DNA of 64,000 nucleotides from Mycobacterium haemophilum DSM 44634 (lineage in GTDB: Bacteria > Actinomycetota > Actinomycetes > Mycobacteriales > Mycobacteriaceae): NCBI RefSeq assembly GCF_000340435.2, contig NZ_CP011883.2, positions 1,844,687-1,908,686 of the forward strand, read 5' to 3'. The notes beneath the pieces are model-generated. The model ran no database searches, was not told where the DNA came from, and saw only the letters and a list, made by a program, of their open reading frames with translations. This document shows, piece after piece, positions 1 through 6,523 of this stretch; the stretch's first letter is position 1; every line of letters begins with the position of its first letter. Position numbers and translations under genes: made by a program.

Positions 1-638
1 ATGGCCAGCAGCACACCACCGACCACGTCGACCTTCTCCGGCTCGTCGCCGCGGTCGTGCGAGGGCAGGCTGAATTGGATCATCAGCATGGCGATCGCGG
101 TCAGCGGGACGTTGATCCAGAACACGTATCGCCAATCGCTGAAGAGCCAGACGATGAAGATTCCGTACAGCGGACCCAGCACGCTGCCGAGCTCCTGCGC
201 GGCGCCAATGCCACCGAGCACGCCAGCGCGGCTGCGCTGTGCCCACAAATCCGCGCCCAGCGCCAGAGTGATCGGCAGCAGCGCGCCGCTGGCTACCCCC
301 TGGATGGTGCGGCCGGCGATCAGCAGATGAAAGTCGCCAAACTGCCCGGCCAGCGCGGTGACCACTGACCCGACGGCGAATCCGGCCAAGCTGACCTGTA
401 GCAACAGCTTGCGGCCGAATCGGTCGGAAGCCCGGCCCAACAGTGGCATTGCGGCGATGTAGCCCAGCAGGTACAGGGTGACGATCCAGGTGATCCGCTG
501 CATCTGGTTCACCGGGATGCCGACGTCACGCATGATGTCGCGCATGATGGTGACCACGACATAGGTGTCCAGGGCCCCTAGCAGTACCGCGAGGCTGCCG
601 GCGCTGATCGCGACTCGGCGTCCCGCCTGCGTGCTCAT
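1..638 (-). CDS. P55-type MFS drug efflux pump, N-terminal part (window edge)
   Basis: The minus-strand frame beginning at 638 encodes the first roughly 212 residues of a major facilitator transporter and runs off the window start. After the start come a first membrane segment (SAGSLAVLLGALDTYVVVTI), the MFS loop motif GRASDRFGRK and further hydrophobic segments. The sequence closely resembles Rv1410c (P55) of M. tuberculosis, which works with the lipoprotein LprG in drug export and in moving triacylglycerol and lipoglycans to the outer envelope. The ATG overlaps the lprG stop in an ATGA arrangement, so translation is probably coupled. Family proteins have about 14 membrane segments and about 518 residues; the remainder lies outside the window. 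Confidence 0.93.
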   Translation of the reverse strand, partial: MSTQAGRRVAISAGSLAVLLGALDTYVVVTIMRDIMRDVGIPVNQMQRITWIVTLYLLGYIAAMPLLGRASDRFGRKLLLQVSLAGFAVGSVVTALAGQFGDFHLLIAGRTIQGVASGALLPITLALGADLWAQRSRAGVLGGIGAAQELGSVLGPLYGIFIVWLFSDWRYVFWINVPLTAIAMLMIQFSLPSHDRGDEPEKVDVVGGVLLA

Positions 639-1351
639 CAGCTCACCGGGGGCTTGGTGACCTGCACCGGCTGGCCCCAATTCGACAATGTCATCTGGAC
701 GGAATTGCCCGAACTCTTATCCATCCTGATCTGCGCTAGCTGGTGATCGCCGGTCTCCTGAATCCAGACGGTGGCCGGCACGGGCTGCGTCGCGTTGAAG
801 GGCGGCGCGATCTTGTTTACCGCATCTGCGGAGATGTTTCCACTGATGCGGACGGCGCTTTGACCGTTGATGCTGTCGCGGCCCTCGGCCTTGGCGCTGG
901 TAAAGTTCGCCAGCACGTTGGCCAGGCCGGTCTCCGGATTCAGGATCGACGCGACATCGTAGATGTCGGAGGCTCTGCCGAAATCGCTCCATTTGTTCGG
1001 CGTCAGGGTGGCGTACAGGTCCCCGTCGGCGACCACGAAGTTGGCATTCAGATCAGACCCGCCAATGGTGATCGTGGCGTTTCCCGACGCGGCGGTGTTC
1101 GGCTTCGTGGTCAAGTCACCCGTCAGTGTCTTGACCGGCAGCCCGGTAATTTTGCCGTTCACCGACAACACCAGGTGTGCGCTGGTGACGTTCTTGGTGA
1201 CGTCGGTGGCCTGTTTGACCAAGGTCGTCGCGTCGGGCAGTGGTCCGCCGCTCAGCTTGGAGCCCGATGAGCAGCCGGCGATCACGGCGGTGGCAATGCT
1301 CAGGGTGGCGAGGACGGCGAAGAGACGGCGGTGACGTCTGGGGGCTGGCAT
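638..1351 (-). CDS. lprG: lipoprotein LprG
   Basis: This gene encodes a 237-residue secreted lipoprotein. The N-terminus has a basic head (PRRHRR), a hydrophobic core and the lipobox VIAGC, so signal peptidase II cleavage and lipidation of that Cys are expected. The mature part matches LprG (Rv1411c) throughout, ending in a conserved block (ATVWIQETGDHQLAQIRMD, then VQVTKPPVS). LprG binds triacylated glycolipids in a large pocket and works with P55. I chose the ATG at 1351 because the signal peptide then has normal length; an in-frame ATG three codons upstream at 1360 is possible. It is the first gene of the pair and overlaps the P55 start by ATGA. Confidence 0.92.
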   Translation of the reverse strand: MPAPRRHRRLFAVLATLSIATAVIAGCSSGSKLSGGPLPDATTLVKQATDVTKNVTSAHLVLSVNGKITGLPVKTLTGDLTTKPNTAASGNATITIGGSDLNANFVVADGDLYATLTPNKWSDFGRASDIYDVASILNPETGLANVLANFTSAKAEGRDSINGQSAVRISGNISADAVNKIAPPFNATQPVPATVWIQETGDHQLAQIRMDKSSGNSVQMTLSNWGQPVQVTKPPVS

Positions 1352-1482
1352 ACCCTGCATCGTAGAGGGTGCCAGTGACCGGCCCGGAAAACACGGGGAG
1401 TGGTGGGGGTCGAACGCGGCGTGCCGACGTCGCTTGACAACGGCGTTTGCCGTGCCCGATAGGGGCTGGGAGGACGGCCAAC

Positions 1483-1488
1483 TAGCCT
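1483..1488 (+). promoter_or_regulatory. putative -10 hexamer TAGCCT for ribE
   Basis: TAGCCT lies six bases before the ribE ATG at 1495, and no ribosome-binding site is seen upstream. The spacing would put the transcript start at or next to the start codon, meaning a leaderless mRNA, which is common in mycobacteria. The same hexamer-N6-start arrangement occurs at uvrC. No convincing -35 element is seen. Confidence 0.4.
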
Positions 1489-1494
1489 GGTGCC

Positions 1495-2118
1495 ATGTTC
1501 ACCGGAATTGTCGAGGAACTCGGAGAGGTGACCGGCCGCGACGCCCATGCCGATGCGGCGCGCCTGGTCATTCGCGGTCGCACCGTCACCGCCGACGCTG
1601 GACATGGCGATTCGATTGCGGTCAACGGCGTGTGCCTGACGGTGGTGGAGGTGCTGCCCGACGGCCAATTCAGCGCCGATGTGATGGCCGAAACGCTGCA
1701 TCGGTCCAACTTGGGCGAGTTACGGGTCGGCAGCCGGGTCAATCTGGAGCGCGCCGCGGCCATCAACAGCCGGCTCGGCGGGCACATCGTGCAGGGACAT
1801 GTGGACGGTACCGGTGAGGTGGTGGCCCGTACGCCTTCAGAGCACTGGGAGGTGGTGCGGATCGAGGTGCCCCCGCCGGTGGCTCGCTATATCGTCGAAA
1901 AGGGCTCGATCACCGTCGATGGGATTTCACTGACGGTCTCCGGGCTCGGTGCTGAGCCCCGGGACTGGTTCGAGGTTTCGTTGATCCCAACGACCCGAGA
2001 GCTGACCACCCTCGGCCGTACTCCGGTGGGAACGCAGGTGAACCTTGAAGTGGACGTCATCGCCAAATATGTTGAGCGGCTACTACAGAACGCTCCCACT
2101 GGGGATTTGACCCGATAG
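1495..2118 (+). CDS. ribE: riboflavin synthase, alpha chain
   Basis: This 207-residue protein is full length for riboflavin synthase, which dismutates two 6,7-dimethyl-8-ribityllumazine molecules into riboflavin and a pyrimidinedione. It opens with the hallmark MFTGIVEELG. The two-repeat lumazine-binding architecture is visible: the first repeat contains SIAVNGVCLTV and the second contains GSITVDGISLTV, each preceded by a GHIVQGHVDGTG-like segment. M. tuberculosis calls the equivalent Rv1412 ribC. It begins the riboflavin cluster with ribBA and ribH downstream. Rv1413 and Rv1414, which lie between the two genes in H37Rv, have no counterpart in the 164-base gap here. No FMN riboswitch consensus was seen upstream. 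Confidence 0.95.
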   Translation: MFTGIVEELGEVTGRDAHADAARLVIRGRTVTADAGHGDSIAVNGVCLTVVEVLPDGQFSADVMAETLHRSNLGELRVGSRVNLERAAAINSRLGGHIVQGHVDGTGEVVARTPSEHWEVVRIEVPPPVARYIVEKGSITVDGISLTVSGLGAEPRDWFEVSLIPTTRELTTLGRTPVGTQVNLEVDVIAKYVERLLQNAPTGDLTR

Positions 2119-2282
2119 CCGTTCTTGCAGCGACATTGCGGCCGCGCCGCGCAGCCGCGGGGCTCATACCGTTGAATCTGCCCTGAAAAAGCCGTGGTAA
2201 TAACCGCGGCGGCGCGGTGGTTCATACTGAATGCAGCGTGTGGGCTGCGTGCCTGGGCCCATTTGATAGCAAGGTGGCATAG

Positions 2283-3560
2283 ATGACGAGGTTGGACTCC
2301 GTCGAGCGGGCGGTTACCGACATTGCGGCCGGTAAAGCCGTCGTCGTCATCGATGATGAGGACCGCGAGAACGAGGGCGACCTGATCTTCGCCGCCGAAA
2401 AGGCGACGCCGGAGATGGTGGCCTTTATGGTTCGCTACACCTCGGGATACCTGTGCGTGCCGCTAGACGGCGCGATCTGCGACCGGCTGGGTCTGTTGCC
2501 GATGTTTGCGGTGAATCAAGACAAACACGGGACCGCCTACACGGTCACTGTTGATGCGAGAAACGGCGTCGGCACCGGGATTTCGGCTTCTGATCGGGCT
2601 ACCACCATGCGGTTATTGGCCGACCCGGCCAGCGTCGCCGACGATTTCACCCGTCCCGGCCATGTGGTTCCGTTGCGTGCCAAGGACGGCGGTGTGTTGC
2701 GCCGGCCGGGCCACACAGAGGCCGCCGTCGACCTGGCCCGGCTGGCTGGACTGCAACCCGCGGGCGCGATCTGCGAGATCGTCAGCCAGAAGGACGAAGG
2801 CTCGATGGCACAGACCGACGAGTTGCGGGTCTTCGCTGATGAGCATGATCTGGCGCTGATCACCATTGCCGACCTGATCGAATGGCGGCGCAAGCATGAG
2901 AAGCACATCGAGCGGGTCGCTGAAGCCCGGATCCCGACCCGTCACGGAGAGTTTCGCGCTATCGGCTATGCCAGCATCTACGAAGACGTCGAACATGTGG
3001 CACTGGTCCGCGGCGAGATCGCCGGACCCAACGCTGACGGCGACGACGTGTTGGTCCGGGTGCACTCCGAGTGTCTGACGGGTGATGTGTTCGGTTCACG
3101 GCGTTGCGACTGCGGGCCCCAGCTCGACGCCGCTATGGCGATGGTGGCGCGAGAAGGACGCGGCGTGGTGTTGTACATGCGCGGCCACGAAGGTCGAGGT
3201 ATCGGGCTGATGCATAAACTGCAGGCTTATCAGCTGCAGGACGCTGGCGCGGACACCGTGGACGCCAACCTCAAGCTTGGATTCCCGGCCGATGCAAGGG
3301 ATTACGGCATTGGTGCGCAGATACTCGTCGATCTCGGAGTGCGCTCGATGCGGCTGTTGACCAACAACCCGGCCAAGCGGGTCGGGCTGGACGGGTACGG
3401 ATTGCACATCATCGAGCGGGTGCCGCTTCCGGTGCGGGCCAACGCGGATAACATCCGTTACTTGATGACCAAGCGCGACAAGATGGGCCACGACCTGGCC
3501 GGGTTAGATGATTTTCATGAATCAGCCCATTTGCCAGGTGAATTCGGCGGTGCTTTGTGA
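2283..3560 (+). CDS. ribBA: bifunctional DHBP synthase / GTP cyclohydrolase II
   Basis: This 425-residue fusion carries out both early branches of riboflavin synthesis. Residues about 1-205 form 3,4-dihydroxy-2-butanone-4-phosphate synthase, with the acidic metal motif DDEDRENEGDLIFAAE. Residues about 210-425 form GTP cyclohydrolase II, with the zinc Cys cluster in SECLTGDVFGSRRCDCG and the catalytic stretch RGHEGRGIGL. It matches Rv1415 (RibA2) in length and layout. AAGGTGG lies upstream of the ATG. The TGA stop is immediately coupled, through a GTGA overlap, to a 33-codon mini-ORF inside a MIRU-like insertion that in turn overlaps ribH. Confidence 0.96.
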   Translation: MTRLDSVERAVTDIAAGKAVVVIDDEDRENEGDLIFAAEKATPEMVAFMVRYTSGYLCVPLDGAICDRLGLLPMFAVNQDKHGTAYTVTVDARNGVGTGISASDRATTMRLLADPASVADDFTRPGHVVPLRAKDGGVLRRPGHTEAAVDLARLAGLQPAGAICEIVSQKDEGSMAQTDELRVFADEHDLALITIADLIEWRRKHEKHIERVAEARIPTRHGEFRAIGYASIYEDVEHVALVRGEIAGPNADGDDVLVRVHSECLTGDVFGSRRCDCGPQLDAAMAMVAREGRGVVLYMRGHEGRGIGLMHKLQAYQLQDAGADTVDANLKLGFPADARDYGIGAQILVDLGVRSMRLLTNNPAKRVGLDGYGLHIIERVPLPVRANADNIRYLMTKRDKMGHDLAGLDDFHESAHLPGEFGGAL

Positions 3561-3658
3561 CCGTCGACGACGATGCAGAGCGAAGCGATGTGGGGGCACC
3601 TCCCGCTTGCCGGGATGGGGGTACCACCCACTTGTGGGGGAAGGAGCGGCGCTTGTGA
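3557..3658 (+). repeat. MIRU-like insertion carrying a 33-codon coupled mini-ORF between ribBA and ribH
   Basis: A GTG overlapping the ribBA stop (GTGA) opens a frame beginning VTVDDDAERSD and ending GKERRL, whose TGA overlaps the GTG of ribH (GTGA). The core GACGATGCAGAGCGAAGCGAT and the closing GGAGCGGCGC match the two MIRU copies near 29.3 kb. Positions 3591-3641 hold an additional G/C-rich palindromic block (CACCTCCCGCTTGCCGGG followed by GGGGTACCACCC) that appears inserted into the MIRU. MIRUs are known from M. tuberculosis as units that insert at overlapping stop/start sites in operons and keep translational coupling. Expression of the peptide is unproven. Confidence 0.75.
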
Positions 3659-4137
3659 GCGGTGGAGCCGGTGTGCCGGAGGTTCCGACGATCGACGCGT
3701 CCGGTCTGCGGCTCGGTATTGTCGCGAGCACCTGGCACGGCAGGATCTGCGATGCGTTGTTGGCGGGCGCACGCAAAGTTGCTGCCAACTCGGGTGTTGA
3801 CAACCCGACGGTGGTCCGCGTGCTCGGCGCCATTGAGATTCCGGTAGTGGCGCAGGAGCTCGCTCGAACCCATGATGCCGTCGTTGCCCTGGGTGTCGTG
3901 ATCCGTGGTGCCACACCACATTTCGACCATGTCTGTAATTCCGTAACGCAGGGCCTGACGCGCGTCGCGCTGGATACTTCGACGCCGGTTGGCAACGGTG
4001 TGCTGACCACCAATACCGAGGAACAGGCGCTGGATCGGGCCGGGCTTCCGACGTCGGCCGAGGACAAGGGGGCCCAGGCTGCAGCGGCTGCCCTGACCAC
4101 CGCATTGACCCTGCTTAACTTGCGCGCTCGGACATGA
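3655..4137 (+). CDS. ribH: 6,7-dimethyl-8-ribityllumazine synthase
   Basis: This 160-residue protein condenses 5-amino-6-ribitylaminouracil with dihydroxybutanone phosphate, the penultimate step to riboflavin. Visible family features are the N-terminal strand RLGIVASTWHG, the substrate segment GAIEIPVVAQEL, the loop ALGVVIRGATPHFDHV containing the catalytic His, and the C-terminal GVLTTNTEEQALDRAG. Length equals Rv1416. The start is GTG at 3655, shared with the stop of the mini-ORF in the preceding MIRU-like element, whose GGAAGGAGCGG provides the ribosome-binding site. The 3' end overlaps the next gene by ATGA. Confidence 0.95.
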   Translation: MSGGAGVPEVPTIDASGLRLGIVASTWHGRICDALLAGARKVAANSGVDNPTVVRVLGAIEIPVVAQELARTHDAVVALGVVIRGATPHFDHVCNSVTQGLTRVALDTSTPVGNGVLTTNTEEQALDRAGLPTSAEDKGAQAAAAALTTALTLLNLRART

Positions 4138-4601
4138 CCGCACGGGTGGACCGGGACTGGGATGTGGAATTGCGTCCTTACTGGACGCCGTTATTTGCTT
4201 ACGCTGCAGCATTTCTGATCGCAGCGGCGCACATCACGGTGGGCTTGCTGCTCAGAATCAAGTCCAGTGGGGTGGTCTTCCAGACCGCCGATCAGGTGGC
4301 GATCGGCGCGCTCGGACTGGTTATCGCGAGCGCAGTGCTGTTGTTCGCGCGGCCGCGACTTCGGGGCGGCGCTGCAGGACTTTCAGTGCGTAATCTCTTG
4401 GGTTACAGGCTGATTCCGTGGTCGGATGTGGTTGACGTGTCATTTCCGTCAAGCGGCCGCTGGGCACGGATCGACCTGCCCGATGATGAGTACATCCCGT
4501 TGATGGCGATCCAGGCTGTTGATAAGGATCGTGCTGTGGACGCCATGGACGCTGTGCGTGCGCTGCTGGCACGATATCGGCCGGACTCGCCCGAGCACTG
4601 A
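4134..4601 (+). CDS. small membrane protein with PH-like domain (Rv1417 type)
   Basis: This 155-residue protein has two hydrophobic segments (about residues 20-40, FAYAAAFLIAAAHITVGLLL, and 52-70, VAIGALGLVIASAVLLFA). A soluble C-terminal half follows with the pattern GYRLIPWSDVVDVSF-GRWARIDLPDDEYIPLMAIQ, typical of the bacterial PH-like domain in actinobacterial membrane proteins. It corresponds in position and size to Rv1417. The start overlaps the ribH stop by ATGA, so it is probably the last gene of the riboflavin operon. A role in riboflavin handling is not shown by anything in the sequence. Confidence 0.85.
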   Translation: MTARVDRDWDVELRPYWTPLFAYAAAFLIAAAHITVGLLLRIKSSGVVFQTADQVAIGALGLVIASAVLLFARPRLRGGAAGLSVRNLLGYRLIPWSDVVDVSFPSSGRWARIDLPDDEYIPLMAIQAVDKDRAVDAMDAVRALLARYRPDSPEH

Positions 4602-4649
4602 TGCCGGCGGTGGTCCAGCGTTCACGCAACGCCTTCGCGATCACTGGCC

Positions 4650-4977
4650 GGCTATGACGCAGTGACGTTGTTTGTTGAGCGGGCCCAGGACTGTGTGAAG
4701 CGGGCCCTGACCGCAACCGACGATGTCGAAGTGCAGTTGGTTGCGCTGGTCTGAACAAGCTCAAGCGGTGGCCCAAACCCGCGATGAGTCGATTCTGCGG
4801 GGATACGTGTTATTGACGGTTGCACCGTGCCTTTGGCGCCTGGGCCAGGTGCGGCGTGCCGAAACATTGCTGCGCCAAACCCTGCAGCTTTTCCAGCCGA
4901 TCAAATACATATATGGCTGCAAAGTGGTCTGGTCGTCGGGTGCCGTGCTGTTGTTAATCTCTTGGGATGCACACTGA
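4650..4977 (+). pseudogene. decayed fragment of an ATPase/LuxR-type regulator
   Basis: Broken reading frames resemble pieces of the large AAA-ATPase/LuxR regulators of mycobacteria. One frame reads YDAVTLFVERAQ, the usual end of the ATPase region. After a stop, another frame from about 4750 reads EQAQAVAQTRDESILRGYVL and LGQVRRAETLLRQTLQLFQP, resembling the TPR-like helical repeats of such proteins. The ATP-binding site and LuxR HTH are absent, so nothing functional is expected. In H37Rv this position holds lprH, for which I see no counterpart. Family assignment rests on short matches. Confidence 0.5.
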
Positions 4978-5384
4978 TTCAGTGTGCATCCGTCTTTCGA
5001 TCGTCCGAAGGCGCATCTTCGGCTAGCTAGATACAGTCGCAACCGTAATCCAGCTGGGCAGCAACTACTTTCGTCAGTGCTCAGTTAGTCGAATGCTCGG
5101 CGGCATCGCTCTTCGAGGGTTCGCGCTTCGTCTTGCCAGCGCTGTAGGCAGAGTCGGTCGTCGTCGACAAGAAGGTCATAGCGGAACGTATAAACCGATG
5201 TGGCTCAGTGGCTTCAGCATCCTCCGTGGACTCGCCGTGGTCCCGCGGTCTGCTAACCTCGGCCTGCGATGCCAAGCGACTTGTCAAACAGTTGGATACT
5301 TACCCCTTTCGGTGGTATCTGCATGGACCACGCCGCTTATGATGCGTGAGGGGTGGGACCAAAGACTGAGAAGGGGAGTTGAAA
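4978..5384 (+). other. intergenic region without recognisable gene
   Basis: About 400 bases between the decayed regulator fragment and the first lectin gene. Reading frames on both strands are short and show no family motif. AAGGGGAG at 5371-5378 is the ribosome-binding site of the lectin gene. No remnant of lprH could be identified. Confidence 0.5.
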
Positions 5385-5861
5385 ATGCGTGAATCGCGGT
5401 TGCGGGGCGGTGTGCGCCGGGCCCTTGTCATCGTCGGCGTAGCGTTGGCTGTCGCGGTGCTAAACACTGGGGTGGCGAGCGCCGATGGCGCGGTCCAGTT
5501 GAAGAGCCGATTGGGCGATGTTTGTCTGGACGCTCCGACTGGCAGCTGGGTCAGCCCGGTGGTGATCAACCCCTGCAATGGGACGGACTTTCAGCGCTGG
5601 AGTCTCACCGCTGACCAGCAGCTCGAGAGCGTGGCCTTCCCCGGGGAGTGCCTGATGCAGCCAGGGGAGAGTTGGTGGGCGCACCTCCAGCCTTGTATAA
5701 ATTGGTTCTCCCAGCATTGGACCATTCAGCCCGACGGCCAGGTCAAGGGTGAACTCGATGGCTGCCTCGCCGTTCTCGGCGGGCCGGGACCTGGGACGTG
5801 GGTGTCGACCCGCTGGTGCGACCCCGATGCACCCGACCAACAGTGGTATAGCGTTCCGTAA
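5385..5861 (+). CDS. secreted ricin-type beta-trefoil lectin (Rv1419-like), copy 1
   Basis: This 158-residue protein has a Sec signal peptide (RRALVIVGVALAVAVLNTGVASA, cleavage near ASA-DG) followed by one ricin-type beta-trefoil domain. Three W-containing repeat motifs (FQRWSL, SQHWTIQ, QQWYSVP) and paired Cys residues (CLDA, NPCNG, CLMQ, LQPC, CLAV, RWCD) support the fold. It strongly resembles Rv1419, a secreted sugar-binding lectin of M. tuberculosis. The ATG at 5385 follows AAGGGGAG by six bases; an upstream in-frame TTG at 5379 is less likely. A paralogue follows 108 bases downstream. Confidence 0.9.
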   Translation: MRESRLRGGVRRALVIVGVALAVAVLNTGVASADGAVQLKSRLGDVCLDAPTGSWVSPVVINPCNGTDFQRWSLTADQQLESVAFPGECLMQPGESWWAHLQPCINWFSQHWTIQPDGQVKGELDGCLAVLGGPGPGTWVSTRWCDPDAPDQQWYSVP

Positions 5862-5969
5862 TCGGGCTCGCTCGGGTATTTCTAGTCACGATCGAGACAT
5901 TCCACCTCGACGAGATCACGGCGTGAGTCATCGCGGTTGAGGTGGACCAAGATGAGAGGAAGAACTGAC

Positions 5970-6452
5970 GTGCATGGGTCGCGGTTGAGGGGTGGTGTGC
6001 GCCGGGTCGTTGTCGTGGTCGCCGCGGTGTTCGCCGTCGCGGCGCTAAACGCTGGTGTGGCGAGTGCCGATGGCCCGGTCCAGTTGAAGAGCCGATTGGG
6101 CGAGGTTTGTCTGGACGGCCCGAGTGGGAACTTCAACGCGCCGGCCGTGATCAACCCCTGCGACGGGTCGAAAACCCAGCGCTGGAATTTCAACTCTCCC
6201 GGGCAGATCGAGAGCGTGGCATTTCCCGGCAACTGCTTGGCAGTCGACGTACTGAGCGAATGGCCGGTGACCCTCGTGCCCTGTAACGGTGGGCTCGGCC
6301 AGCGTTGGAGTGACCAGCCCAACGGCCAGATCTCAACCGTCCTCGCTGGCTGCCTCAATGCTGGTTTCGGCGCACCGAACCCGGGGACTGAGGTGAACCA
6401 CCTCAATTGCGGCCTCGATGGACCCGGCCAGGAGTGGGATCGCATTCCGTGA
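5970..6452 (+). CDS. secreted ricin-type beta-trefoil lectin (Rv1419-like), copy 2
   Basis: A second lectin gene, 160 residues, in tandem with the first. The signal peptide (RRVVVVVAAVFAVAALNAGVASA) and the start of the mature part (VQLKSRLGEVCLDGPSGN) are nearly the same as in copy 1. The repeat motifs are TQRWNF, GQRWSD and GQEWDRIP, so the third QxW motif is QEW. I prefer the GTG at 5970 because it aligns with the ATG of copy 1 (xxxSRLRGGVRR) and has GAGAGGAAG upstream; an ATG at 5952 is an alternative. The middle sugar-site region differs most from copy 1, which suggests a different ligand preference. Confidence 0.88.
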   Translation: MHGSRLRGGVRRVVVVVAAVFAVAALNAGVASADGPVQLKSRLGEVCLDGPSGNFNAPAVINPCDGSKTQRWNFNSPGQIESVAFPGNCLAVDVLSEWPVTLVPCNGGLGQRWSDQPNGQISTVLAGCLNAGFGAPNPGTEVNHLNCGLDGPGQEWDRIP

Positions 6453-6511
6453 CCGGGCACGACCCGACCCCGACGACCCACCGCCTGTCTAAGCGCTCTG
6501 CCAGCGACCAC

Positions 6512-6517
6512 TAGCCT
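6512..6517 (+). promoter_or_regulatory. putative -10 hexamer TAGCCT for uvrC
   Basis: TAGCCT lies six bases before the uvrC GTG at 6524, the same geometry as at ribE, and no ribosome-binding site is visible. This suggests a leaderless transcript starting at the GTG. Confidence 0.4.
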
Positions 6518-6523
6518 AGATAC

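Noticed and set aside
1361..2282. FMN riboswitch upstream of ribE or ribBA
   Set aside because: The conserved RFN-element core was not found in either upstream region.
5081..5287. A 68-codon minus-strand frame between the regulator remnant and the lectin
   Set aside because: Polar, compositionally ordinary, no start signal and no family resemblance; not enough to call a gene.
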